Positions 25,837 through 33,622 of a stretch of DNA of 39,396 nucleotides are shown here, piece by piece (the first letter of the stretch is position 1; every line of letters starts with the position of its first letter). The DNA is from an uncultured Bacteroides sp. Its GTDB lineage: Bacteria; Bacteroidota; Bacteroidia; Bacteroidales; Bacteroidaceae. Below the pieces are notes generated by a model, which saw only the letters and a program-made list of their open reading frames with translations, did no database searches and had not been told where the DNA came from. The stretch is from NCBI GenBank assembly GCA_945833835.1, contig CAMAFR010000021.1:1-39396 (forward strand), written 5' to 3'. A program made the position numbers and the translations under genes.

Positions 25837-26457
25837 ATGAAAAGAATCTTATTGATCCTTTGCCTGATGGCCGCCACCCTCGCCAGCACCACCTCGTGCA
25901 TCTCCGCCAACAACCGGCACAAAGAGACCGTGAAAGAAACCCGTGCCGTAAACGGATTCGACCGTATCGACATCACCAGTGTCGGCACCATCTACTTCAC
26001 CCAAGCGGAGGAGTACACCTTCAGCATCGAAGGCCCAAAAGAATACGTTGACCGCACCACGACCCGCGTAGAGAACGGACAGCTGACCATAGGACTCTCC
26101 AAAGGGCTCAAGAACGTGGACGGCGACCTCATTATCCGAATCACCGCCCCCGATCTCACGGCGATTGACTTCCAAGGGGTAGGTTCCTTCAACTGTCCGT
26201 CGCCCCTTCGGCTCGACCACGTCCGTCTGGCACTCGCTGGGGTAGGCAAACTGAACATCGACGACCTCCACTGCCAGCAGGCCAACATCCGGGTAGAAGG
26301 CGTGGGATCGGCCAACATCTGCCTGCACTGCGAGCAACTGGACGTATCGCTGAACGGTATCGGCTCCGTCACCCTGAAAGGAAGTGCCAAAACCGCCCGT
26401 TTCGACCAGAGCGGCATCGGCAGCATCCACCGCCAGCAGCTGCAAACCGAAGAATAA
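25837..26457 (+). CDS. GIN-domain (DUF2807) putative lipoprotein
   Basis: A 206-residue protein with an N-terminal export signal ending in Cys21 (LASTTSC), a possible lipoprotein site although the lipobox is loose. The rest is a right-handed beta-helix-like GIN/DUF2807 domain: VNGFDRIDITSVGTIYFTQ, then repeated short strands with VGS/VGK/IGS turns (FQGVGSFN, LAGVGKLN, VEGVGSAN, LNGIGSVT, QSGIGSIH). The function of these domains is unknown; in Bacteroides they are frequent secreted or lipid-anchored proteins. Its place between the adaptor (67 bases upstream) and the permease (16 bases downstream) suggests it is co-regulated with, and perhaps works at, the export complex. Confidence 0.88.
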   Translation: MKRILLILCLMAATLASTTSCISANNRHKETVKETRAVNGFDRIDITSVGTIYFTQAEEYTFSIEGPKEYVDRTTTRVENGQLTIGLSKGLKNVDGDLIIRITAPDLTAIDFQGVGSFNCPSPLRLDHVRLALAGVGKLNIDDLHCQQANIRVEGVGSANICLHCEQLDVSLNGIGSVTLKGSAKTARFDQSGIGSIHRQQLQTEE

Positions 26458-26473
26458 ACCCATACGTCACGAC

Positions 26474-27842
26474 ATGAAAACCTTCTACCGCAACTTCACC
26501 CACACGTTCCGGCGGTTCTTCACCGCCAGCGTGCTCAACATCGCCGGGCTGGCCATCGCCTTCGCCTCCTTCCTCGTCATCCTGACGCAGGTGGACTACG
26601 ACCGCCGCTACAACCGGTGCTACCGCCACTGCGACCGCATCGTCCGAGCGGAGTTCTACCCCAACGCCGACTGGGGCTGGACCCTCACGCTGGCACGGCC
26701 CTTCGCCGAGCTGATAGGCAACAGCTCGCCCCACGTGGAGGCCATGGCCATCATCGACGGCTGGAGCAGCGTCTATCCCGTCGAAGTGGACGGGCATCCC
26801 TACCAGCTGCCCGTGAGAGGAGGCTTCGGCAACTACCTGCAAGTGTTCGAGCCCGACATGGTGGCCGGCAGCACCGAGGCCCTGCTGGAAGACCGGCAGG
26901 TGCTCATCCCCGCCTCCATGGCCCGGCAGCTGTTCGGCACCGTCGATGCCGTGGGGAAGACCATCTACAAAGACCGGCAGGCCGACAACAACCCCTACTA
27001 TGTGGGCGGCGTGTACCGGGACTTCCCCGCCAACTGCACCCTGGGCAACCCCTTGTTCTACCGTTTTGACGAGCACCTGAACCAAGACAACTGGAGCGAC
27101 TGGAACTACCACTGCTACTACCTCCTCGACCGGCCCGACGCCGCCGGGGAAGTGCGGCAAACGGCCTTCGGGTAGCTGAAGGCATCGGCATCGGCATCAT
27201 GGTCGCCCATACCCGCTACATCCGCACCTCCGACTATGGCTACCACAAAGACGAAATCCTCGTCGGCACCATCAACCGCGAAATGGCGTCGCAGCAGGAG
27301 GCCATCCACAGCGAGGTCTGCCGCCTGCCCGGCGTGGCCGGAGCCAGCTTCTCGCAGTTCGTCATCAGCAGCGGCGACATCTACATGGGCTGGGGGCGCG
27401 GCGAGGGAGAGCGGTACATGCAATATGACTGCCTGCCCGTAGACCGACACTACCTGAGCACCCTGGGCATCCGCATCACCGAAGGGCGCGACTTCAAGGC
27501 CGGCGACACGGGCTGCCTCATCTTCAACGAGGCCGCCCGCCGCAAATACCGCTGGCTGCGGACGGACGAACGCCCCACCGGCCCCGATGACTACCTGTGT
27601 GTGGGCTTCTGCGAGAACATCCGGTACAGCAGCTTCCGCAACAACGACGCGGCCACCCCCCTGGCCTTCTGCATCGGGCGGAAGCCCCTACAGCCCAACT
27701 GCCTCAACGTGCGGGTGCAGAAAGGCACCGACAAGGTGGCCCTGCTGCACACCCTGCAACAAGTGGTGGGGAAGTTCTCGCCGGGCTACGACTGCCACTT
27801 CCGCTTCATGAGAACCCCATCTACAGCATCAAGACCGAATGA
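26474..27842 (+). pseudogene. Broken FtsX/MacB-type ABC permease gene
   Basis: The first frame (26474-27175) has the usual start: MKTFYRNFTHTFRRFF, a membrane helix (SVLNIAGLAIAFASFLVIL) and a MacB_PCD-like periplasmic domain. It stops at TAG just after AAGEVRQTAFG. A second frame opens before 27199 and holds the second periplasmic domain (HTRYIRTSDYGYHKDEILVG, SQFVISSGDIYMGWG, YLSTLGIRITEGRDF, IFNEAARRKYRW). Intact members are near 780 residues; the central membrane helices and the last three helices are missing. The join at about 27165-27198 contains three tandem GGCATC units. The 3' end loses frame near 27810. I read this as a gene with an internal deletion and a lost 3' end. No ATP-binding subunit lies nearby. 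Confidence 0.82.
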
Positions 27843-27849
27843 GGTCCCC

Positions 27850-27904
27850 GCTGCCTGCCCTACGGCGTGCCCCCCCCTGCCGGACCACCCGCAGGACAGG
27901 CAGC
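27850..27904. terminator. Possible hairpin after the broken permease
   Basis: GCTGCCTGCCC at 27850-27860 pairs, with one mismatch, with GGACAGGCAGC at 27894-27904. There is no T-tract, so termination is doubtful. Confidence 0.35.
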
Positions 27905-27926
27905 AAATTCGTGTACGCCCGCATGG

Positions 27927-27956
27927 TTGGTTTCTCATTTATTTTCACTATCTTTG
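27927..27956 (+). promoter_or_regulatory. Promoter of the DUF4250 gene
   Basis: TTG at 27927-27929 and TATCTTTG at 27949-27956, 19 bases apart, match the Bacteroides consensus. The leader to the ATG at 27986 is about 20-25 bases. Confidence 0.8.
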
Positions 27957-27985
27957 CACCCGTAAAACCAAAACAAGAGCAACCG

Positions 27986-28162
27986 ATGGAATTACCCAAA
28001 GACCCCATGATGCTGTTCAGCGTCATCAACATGAAGCTGCGCGATGCCTACCCTTCCCTCGATGCCTTGTGCGACGACCTGCAGGTCAGCAAGAAGGACA
28101 TCATCGACCGCCTGAAAGCCGTAGGCTTCGAGTACAATCCCGCCCAAAACAAATTCTGGTGA
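27986..28162 (+). CDS. Small DUF4250 protein
   Basis: A 58-residue cytoplasmic protein starting MELPKDPMMLFSVINMKLRD, with LCDDLQVSKKDIIDRLKAVGFEYN to the end. The second half looks like a winged or simple helix-turn-helix, and the pattern matches the DUF4250 family, short proteins common in Bacteroides and Clostridia without known function. A longer frame opening at 27839 is rejected because the promoter lies inside it. It is monocistronic with its own promoter and a terminator whose stem begins within the last codons of the gene. Confidence 0.88.
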   Translation: MELPKDPMMLFSVINMKLRDAYPSLDALCDDLQVSKKDIIDRLKAVGFEYNPAQNKFW

Positions 28163-28185
28163 GCACCGGAATTTGTTTTTTTTTT
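28150..28185 (+). terminator. Terminator overlapping the DUF4250 stop codon
   Basis: CAAATTCTGG (28150-28159) pairs with CCGGAATTTG (28166-28175), one G-T wobble, with the TGA stop at 28160-28162 in the 6-base loop. Ten T residues follow at 28176-28185. The 5' half of the stem encodes the last three residues of the protein. Confidence 0.9.
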
Positions 28186-28228
28186 GCCTTTTTCATCGGA
28201 ATGTCACAGACGGCATCTGTTTTTTGAC

Positions 28229-28236
28229 TACATTTG
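28229..28236 (+). promoter_or_regulatory. Candidate -7 box of the alkaline phosphatase gene
   Basis: TACATTTG fits TAnnTTTG and lies 29 bases before the ATG at 28266. No TTG lies at the right distance, so a regulated promoter or a false match are both possible. Confidence 0.45.
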
Positions 28237-28265
28237 CCCTACGAACCTATTAAATTTATTCCGCT

Positions 28266-29684
28266 ATGATTTTCAAGAAAATAACGTTTATCCTGCTGTT
28301 CACTTGCGTGACAGTCTTGGCCGGATTCGCACAATCGGCCAAATACGTGTTCTACTTCATCGGTGACGGCATGGGAGTCAACCAGGTGCAGGGTACCGAG
28401 CTGTACCTCGGCGAACTGGAAGGCCGCATCGGCATTGTCCCCCTCTGTTTCACCCAGTTCCCCTACTCCACCTTCGCCACCACTTTCTCGGCCACCAACG
28501 GTGTGACCGATTCTGCCGCGGCAGGCACCGCCCTGGCCACCGGCCGGAAGAGCAAGAACGGCACCATCGGTATGCTGAAAGACCAGCAGACCGCCGTCAA
28601 CAGCGTGGCGGTGTGGGCAAAGAACAGCGGCTGCCGGGTAGGAGTCAGCACCAGCGTCAGCGTGGATCATGCCACACCGGCCGCCTTCTACGCCCACAAT
28701 GCCGGACGCGGCAATTACTATGAGATTGGGAAAGACCTTTATACCACCGGCTTTGACTTCTATGCCGGTTCCGACTTCCTCGACCCCGACCAGAAAGGAA
28801 AGGGCGAAAGCCTCTACGACCTGGCGGGCAAGAACGGCTACACCATTGCCCGTGGCTACAAGGATTATCTGAAGAAAAGCAAGAAGGCCGACAAGCTGAT
28901 CCTCTTCCAGCCCGAGGCGGCCTCGGCCACTGACCGCTCGGCCCTGCCCTATGCCATCGACCGCCGCAAGGGAGACATGACGCTGGCCGAAGTCACCCGT
29001 TCGGCCATCAACTTCCTCAGCAAGAAAGCCGACGAAAAGGGATTCTTCCTGATGGTGGAAGGCGGGAAGATTGACTGGGCCTGCCACAGCAACGACGCGG
29101 CCACCGTGTTCCGCGAAGTGATGGACATGGACGAGGCCGTCAAGGTGGCCTACGAATTCTATGCCCAACACCCCGACGAAACCCTGATCGTGGTGACCGC
29201 CGACCATGAGACGGGCGGCATCTCGCTGGGCACCGGCGCTTACGCCCTCAACCTCCAGGCGCTGAAACACCAGCAGGTGAGTGAAGGCGGGTTCACCCGC
29301 ATCATCAATGCCCTGCGTGCGCAGACAGGCAATAAAGTGAGCTGGGAACAGACAGAACAGGCCTTGAAGGAAAACTTCGGATTCTGGGGGAACGTACCGC
29401 TGAGTCAGAAGCAGACCGACCGCCTGAAGGCTGTCTATGAAAAGAGCCTGGCCGGACAGGAGGCCAAGCTGGAGAAAAGCGAATATGCGCAAGACGAACC
29501 CATCGCCTCCGAGGCCAAACGCATCATGGACGAGATAGCCCTCGTGGGCTGGACCAGCGGCGGCCACTCGGCCGGCTTTGTCCCGGTATTCGCCATCGGC
29601 GCAGGGGCGGAGCTGTTCCAAGGACACATGGACAACACAGAAATCCCTGAGCGCATCGCCAAAGCTGCCGGCTACCGCCAGTAA
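28266..29684 (+). CDS. Alkaline phosphatase (PhoA family)
   Basis: A 472-residue exported enzyme, signal peptide ending LAGFAQ (about 1-22). PhoA-family active-site features are visible: YFIGDGMGVNQVQG (metal Asp), VTDSAAAGTALATG with the phosphorylated Ser, GVSTSVSVDHATPAAFYAH, MVEGGKIDWACHSND, VVTADHETGG, and a late GGHSAGFVPVFAIG with the final metal His. It hydrolyses phosphate monoesters in the periplasm. The gene has a terminator directly upstream, so it is transcribed alone. It converges on the helix-hairpin-helix gene with only 29 bases between stop codons and no obvious terminator there. The symbol is left empty because several phosphatase paralogues are usual in this group. Confidence 0.94.
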   Translation: MIFKKITFILLFTCVTVLAGFAQSAKYVFYFIGDGMGVNQVQGTELYLGELEGRIGIVPLCFTQFPYSTFATTFSATNGVTDSAAAGTALATGRKSKNGTIGMLKDQQTAVNSVAVWAKNSGCRVGVSTSVSVDHATPAAFYAHNAGRGNYYEIGKDLYTTGFDFYAGSDFLDPDQKGKGESLYDLAGKNGYTIARGYKDYLKKSKKADKLILFQPEAASATDRSALPYAIDRRKGDMTLAEVTRSAINFLSKKADEKGFFLMVEGGKIDWACHSNDAATVFREVMDMDEAVKVAYEFYAQHPDETLIVVTADHETGGISLGTGAYALNLQALKHQQVSEGGFTRIINALRAQTGNKVSWEQTEQALKENFGFWGNVPLSQKQTDRLKAVYEKSLAGQEAKLEKSEYAQDEPIASEAKRIMDEIALVGWTSGGHSAGFVPVFAIGAGAELFQGHMDNTEIPERIAKAAGYRQ

Positions 29685-29713
29685 GCGCAGCTGTCGGGGG
29701 TACGGCGGACGGC

Positions 29714-30640
29714 TCAGTCGAACGACAGATAAGGCGCCAGCCGCTCCAAGTCTTGCTCCGTAAACTCCTCATACAGGGAGAGCTGGGCAAGACTGGTCAG
29801 TTTTCCCCGCCGCCGGCGGTGCTCCACAATGACCTTGGCCTTATAGAAATCCATGTACGGATGACGGCGCAGCCGTTCAAGACCGTCACTATTGACCGAC
29901 AACGGGCGCAGCCCCTCGCCCGGCACTACCCGGAACCATTGCTCCAACGACAGCTCCTCCGGCAGGATGTCGCGCAGCTGTGCCACGTCATAATACCCGC
30001 CCAGGCGTTCGCGGTAAGCCACAATCTTCCGGGCCCGTACGCTGCCGATGCCGGGAATCTTCTTCAGCTCCGCCGTATCGCAACGGTTCAGGTCGAGGAC
30101 CGTCCCCACAGGGTACTTGACGGAGCGCACCGCCGTGGAGCGACGGACCTTGCCCGACGTGCTGTCTGTCACCGTGTCGGGCAGAACAGCAGTCGGCTTC
30201 TCTGGCCGCCCGGCCAACGGACGGGCAGGTGCCGTGGCTGGCAACCGCAGGTAGGGGAGCAGGGCCTGATAAAGATCGGGGGTCAGTCCGTAGATACGGG
30301 AAAAGGAGGCGGGCGAACGGAACACCCCTCCTTTAGAACGGTATTTCAACAGGTTCCGTACCACCTGGGGCGGCAGCCCCAACCCACGGAGCGTGACAGA
30401 ATCGGCCGTATTGGGGTCAAACGGATGCAGCCGGACAGGCACCTCCGCATCTGCCGGAACTTTTCCGGCTGTCAGCCTACGGATACCGGCCATCTCTACC
30501 GAGTCTGGCACCTGGAGCACCTCCTCCTGCCTGCCCCACCGACGGCCTATCTGTATCCCGGCCAGCACGGCCAGCAACAGCAACAGCCCCACGATGACCC
30601 GTTGTTCGGAACGGGTATAATAGAAGAAATCCTTCCACAT
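29714..30640 (-). CDS. Membrane-anchored helix-hairpin-helix (ComEA-like) protein
   Basis: A 308-residue protein with a short cytoplasmic N-terminus, one membrane helix (about 14-31, RVIVGLLLLLAVLAGIQIG) and several helix-hairpin-helix units: FDPNTADSVTLRGLGLPPQVV at about 73, DLNRCDTAELKKIPGIGSVRARKIVAYRE in the region 183-212, and a third near 260-300 (RHPYMDFYKAKVIVEHR). HhH repeats bind DNA backbone without sequence preference. ComEA in naturally competent bacteria binds incoming DNA at the membrane; whether this protein has that role here is unknown. The start is 10 bases after the NSS transporter stop, so it is translated from the same transcript. Confidence 0.87.
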   Translation of the reverse strand: MWKDFFYYTRSEQRVIVGLLLLLAVLAGIQIGRRWGRQEEVLQVPDSVEMAGIRRLTAGKVPADAEVPVRLHPFDPNTADSVTLRGLGLPPQVVRNLLKYRSKGGVFRSPASFSRIYGLTPDLYQALLPYLRLPATAPARPLAGRPEKPTAVLPDTVTDSTSGKVRRSTAVRSVKYPVGTVLDLNRCDTAELKKIPGIGSVRARKIVAYRERLGGYYDVAQLRDILPEELSLEQWFRVVPGEGLRPLSVNSDGLERLRRHPYMDFYKAKVIVEHRRRRGKLTSLAQLSLYEEFTEQDLERLAPYLSFD

Positions 30641-30650
30641 GAGCCGCCCG

Positions 30651-32015
30651 TCAGAATCCGCCCAGCTCGTTGATGAAAATCAACGCAATGCCCACCGGAC
30701 AGAGATAACGCAAAATGAGTACGAAAAGCGGATAATAGGGGGCACGCAACCGGCCGCAGTTGGTCACCTCATCGTGCAGCAACCGGCGGTCGAGCTTCCA
30801 CCCCACGAAGACAGCGCCAAACATCCCGCCCAACGGCAGCATGATTTTTGCGGTCAGGAAATCGAGCGCATCGAAGAAATTCTTGCCGCACACCGTATAG
30901 CCGCTCCAGTCGCCCAAGGCCAACGAAGAGACAATGCCCACCCCCAATACGCCCACGGTGACGATGCGGGCCGCCTTGCCACGGGTGAAGCCGAACTGCT
31001 CGTGCAGGAAAGCGGTAGGCACCTCGTGCAGGGAAATGGTGGAAGTGAGCGCCGCCATGGCCAGCAATACATAAAAGGCCACCGCACAGATATAAGCCAA
31101 CACCGGCCAACCGCCGAAGGCCTGCTGGAACACATTGGGCAGGGTGATGAAGATGAGCGACGGGCCCGCATCGGGCTGTATGCCGACCGAGAACGCAGCC
31201 GGAAAGATAATCAGCCCCGCCAGAATAGCTATCAGCGTGTCAATCACCCCTACGCTCATGGCCGTCGCCCCCAGGCGGGTGTCCTTCCCAAAATAAGAGG
31301 CATAGGTAGACAGGCAGCCCATGCCGAGGCTCATCGAGAAAAACGCCTGCCCCATGGCCCCCAGAAACACGTCCGACGTGACTTTGCTGAAGTCGGGCTT
31401 CAGCAGAAACTCGACGCCTTCCCCGGCTCCGGGCAGCATCACCGAGCAGACCGCCAGCAGCAGCACCAGCACAAACAGAATGGGCATCATCACCTTCGAC
31501 GAACGCTCAATTCCCTCCTTGACACCTTTCACAATGACGAAATGGGTGGTCAAGACAAAGACGAACAGCCACAACAGCGGACGGAGCGGGTCCTGCGAGA
31601 AATCACTGAACATGGCGATGAAATCAGCCGCCTCCTTCCCGAAGAAATTACCCATGGCGGCCTGCACCACGTATTCGAGCGTCCAGCCGGCCACCACCGC
31701 ATAGTAACCCAGTATCAGGAAACCGGTCAACACACCCATATAGCCCACCCATTTCCAGGGGGTACGGGGTGCCAACACCTGGTAGGCCTTGCCGGTACTG
31801 GCCTTGGAGCGACGGCCGATGACAAATTCGGAAATCATGATGGGCAGTCCGAACAGAAAGATACAGCCCAGGTAAATCAAGATAAAGGCAGCCCCTCCAT
31901 GATTACCCGTCTCGTAAGGGAAACGCCAGACATTCCCCAGCCCGACAGCTGAGCCCGCCGCCGCCAATATCGCTCCCAATTTACTTCCAAAGTTGATTCG
32001 CTCGTTCTGTTGCAT
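30651..32015 (-). CDS. Sodium-dependent transporter, NSS/SNF family
   Basis: A 454-residue protein with about twelve membrane helices. Family signatures are the unwound first helix GSAVGLGNVWRFPYETGNHGGAAF (sodium and substrate site), GYYAVVAGWTLEYV in helix 3, and GQAFFSMSLGMGCLSTYASY in helix 6. NSS proteins (such as LeuT, TnaT and MhsT) import amino acids with sodium; the substrate here cannot be told. Preceded on its strand by a possible -7 box (TAATTTTG at 32060-32067). It shares a transcript with the HhH gene. Confidence 0.93.
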   Translation of the reverse strand: MQQNERINFGSKLGAILAAAGSAVGLGNVWRFPYETGNHGGAAFILIYLGCIFLFGLPIMISEFVIGRRSKASTGKAYQVLAPRTPWKWVGYMGVLTGFLILGYYAVVAGWTLEYVVQAAMGNFFGKEAADFIAMFSDFSQDPLRPLLWLFVFVLTTHFVIVKGVKEGIERSSKVMMPILFVLVLLLAVCSVMLPGAGEGVEFLLKPDFSKVTSDVFLGAMGQAFFSMSLGMGCLSTYASYFGKDTRLGATAMSVGVIDTLIAILAGLIIFPAAFSVGIQPDAGPSLIFITLPNVFQQAFGGWPVLAYICAVAFYVLLAMAALTSTISLHEVPTAFLHEQFGFTRGKAARIVTVGVLGVGIVSSLALGDWSGYTVCGKNFFDALDFLTAKIMLPLGGMFGAVFVGWKLDRRLLHDEVTNCGRLRAPYYPLFVLILRYLCPVGIALIFINELGGF

Positions 32016-32157
32016 CGTAATAACCGGTTTTTTATTTCATTTGAATCACTAATCGGGCACAAAATTACAAAAAATATCAGATATTAGACTGTTTTCGTAA
32101 TAATTTGCAGCACGATTTGCGGTACACGGCCTGTACAATGCCCTTCCCGAGGGCCTT

Positions 32158-32664
32158 TCAACGGAAATCCTTCAAAGCAGTCTGCAATTTCTGGCGGGTA
32201 AAGAAGATGCGGCTCTTCACGGTGCCGATGGGCAGGTTCAGTTTGTCCGAGATCTCCCGGTATTTGAAGCCGGCCACGAACATCGAGAAAGGAATACGGT
32301 ACTCCTTGGGCATGGAGTTCACCACGCGGTTCATCTCCTTGACGTCATACGCGCTTTCCATCGAGTCGACCGCCAGGTCGCTGCTGCTGTTCAGGAAATA
32401 CTGGTTGTCGGTCTTGTCCACAAACGTCTGGTCGCGCAGGTTCTTCCGGTAATTGTTGATGAAGATGTTGCGCATGATGGTATAGATCCATCCCTTGAAG
32501 TTGGTTTCCTGCTCATACTTGTCTTCGTTGTCCAAGGCCTTCAAGGTAGTGTCCTGCAAAAGGTCGTTGGCGTCTTCATAATCACACGTCAGCTTCATGG
32601 CGAAGCTCCGCAATTCGTTCTGCATACTCAAGATGTTCTGTGTAAAGGTGGCTGTTGCTTTCAT
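32158..32664 (-). CDS. ECF-type RNA polymerase sigma factor
   Basis: A 168-residue sigma factor with region 2 (about 15-80, YEDANDLLQDTTLKALDNED, then FKGWIYTIMRNIFINNYRK, the -10 recognition and melting part) and region 4 (about 110-160, MPKEYRIPFSMFVAGFKYREISDKLNLPIGTVKSRIFFTRQKL). No anti-sigma gene lies next to it; the neighbours are the NSS transporter 142 bases downstream and the CYTH gene 155 bases upstream. Bacteroides carry free-standing ECF factors of this type linked to stress survival; the target genes cannot be read from this window. No extracytoplasmic sensor is visible. Confidence 0.94.
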   Translation of the reverse strand: MKATATFTQNILSMQNELRSFAMKLTCDYEDANDLLQDTTLKALDNEDKYEQETNFKGWIYTIMRNIFINNYRKNLRDQTFVDKTDNQYFLNSSSDLAVDSMESAYDVKEMNRVVNSMPKEYRIPFSMFVAGFKYREISDKLNLPIGTVKSRIFFTRQKLQTALKDFR

Positions 32665-32819
32665 ATTCTATCTATTGTTTTTAGTGTTGATTGCTGTTTC
32701 AAATCACACTGCAATAGTAGCGCAAAAGCAGCAGAAGCACCCCCGAGATTTCAGCTTGAAAACGGTGGTTTTCTGACAATTGACAGAATTTCCCCCTTCA
32801 CCGGACAGTTTTCAGGAGG

Positions 32820-33323
32820 TCAGCGGGCCACCGAAGGCGGTTCTTCGCGATCTGCCCAGGTGCGGTAGGGCGATTTCATGAGAAACGAATTGTAGTACCT
32901 CACCTGGCCGGTCACTTCCTCTCCCACAAAGGCGGGCGGCTCCACCGCTTCCGACTCGTCGGCGAGCTCCACCTCGACCACGGTCAGCCCTTCATTGTCG
33001 CCATAGAACTCGTCGACTTCCCACACGTGCCGGCCGGCACGCACCAGGTAGCGCGACTTGTCAATCATGCCCGGCTCGCAGAGGCACATCAGCTCCCGTG
33101 CCTCCTCCACGGGTATTTCCTTTTCCCATTCATAACGACTGGTGCCGGCGGCGTTCGAGGGGCCCTTGATGGTCAGATAGCCTTTCTCATCCCGGATGCG
33201 TACCCGCACGGTCCGCCCGCGGGCACTGCTGATGTATCCCTGGCTGATGCGGCTGACCGCATAGGCCAATTCCTTGTAGGAATCATCCTTCACCAAAAAC
33301 TTCCGTTCGATTTCCTGTGGCAT
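32820..33323 (-). CDS. CYTH-domain triphosphatase-like protein
   Basis: A 167-residue cytoplasmic protein beginning MPQEIERKFLV, the ExExK signature of the CYTH (CyaB-thiamine-triphosphatase) fold. Further along are GYISSARGRTVRVRIRD, YLTIKGPS, YEWEKEIPVEEA, DKSRYLV, WEVDEFYGDNEGLTVVEVEL, which supply the alternating acid and basic residues of the triphosphate tunnel. Members hydrolyse inorganic triphosphate or related compounds; adenylate cyclase activity is known only for some. The start at 33323 is preferred to an ATG at 33338, which would put five extra residues before the motif. The gene lies 22 bases after a long hairpin. Confidence 0.93.
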   Translation of the reverse strand: MPQEIERKFLVKDDSYKELAYAVSRISQGYISSARGRTVRVRIRDEKGYLTIKGPSNAAGTSRYEWEKEIPVEEARELMCLCEPGMIDKSRYLVRAGRHVWEVDEFYGDNEGLTVVEVELADESEAVEPPAFVGEEVTGQVRYYNSFLMKSPYRTWADREEPPSVAR

Positions 33324-33345
33324 AAGTGTTTCTCCCATTCAACGC

Positions 33346-33412
33346 AAGGACACAAAGTCACACAGACGGATGCCGAAACCTGCCGGCAACAGGGCTGTGA
33401 CTTTGTGTCCTT
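33346..33412. terminator. Long hairpin between the small membrane gene and the CYTH gene
   Basis: AAGGACACAAAGTCACA at 33346-33362 pairs perfectly (17 bp) with TGTGACTTTGTGTCCTT at 33396-33412. It ends 41 bases from the small protein's stop and 22 bases from the CYTH start, so it may terminate the upstream transcript or lie in the CYTH leader. No T-tract follows on the minus strand. Same arm family as 12533-12642 and 17381-17431. Confidence 0.7.
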
Positions 33413-33453
33413 ACACTACATTTTCAAGTCCGTGACACGTTCTTTACAGATGA

Positions 33454-33594
33454 CTATACCGCCAACGTGTATAAGGCGATAAACAGCAATGCCAGTACCA
33501 GCAGTCCGATACACAGATTACGGATAATCCGTTTGGCTTTTGCCTCTTCACGGGGGCTGATGCCGGCATTCTTTTTCTGCTTCTTCTTTCCCAT
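33454..33594 (-). CDS. 46-residue single-pass membrane protein
   Basis: A short gene translated MGKKKQKKNAGISPREEAKA at the start, followed by KRIIRNLCIG and a hydrophobic segment LLVLALLFIALYTLAV to the end. It has a highly basic N-terminus (six Lys in the first eight residues) and one C-terminal membrane helix of about 20 residues, so it should be a tail-anchored inner-membrane protein with the charged part in the cytoplasm. The ATG is 28 bases after the prfB stop on the same strand, so the two are probably co-transcribed. Similar tiny proteins seem usual beside prfB in related genomes, from memory; function unknown. Confidence 0.78.
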   Translation of the reverse strand: MGKKKQKKNAGISPREEAKAKRIIRNLCIGLLVLALLFIALYTLAV

Positions 33595-33622
33595 AGCTAT
33601 TGATTTTTAGATAACGTCCTTG

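Noticed and set aside
27181..27198. Three GGCATC units as a phase-variable repeat
   Set aside because: Only three units of six bases, so slippage would not change the frame; more likely incidental at a deletion join.
27199..28227. Single 342-codon gene starting at 27199
   Set aside because: Its first part is the second half of the broken permease and its last third runs through the DUF4250 promoter and gene in the wrong frame.
30639..31952. 437-codon plus-strand frame opposite the NSS transporter
   Set aside because: Hydrophilic, low-complexity antisense frame; the transporter is unambiguous.
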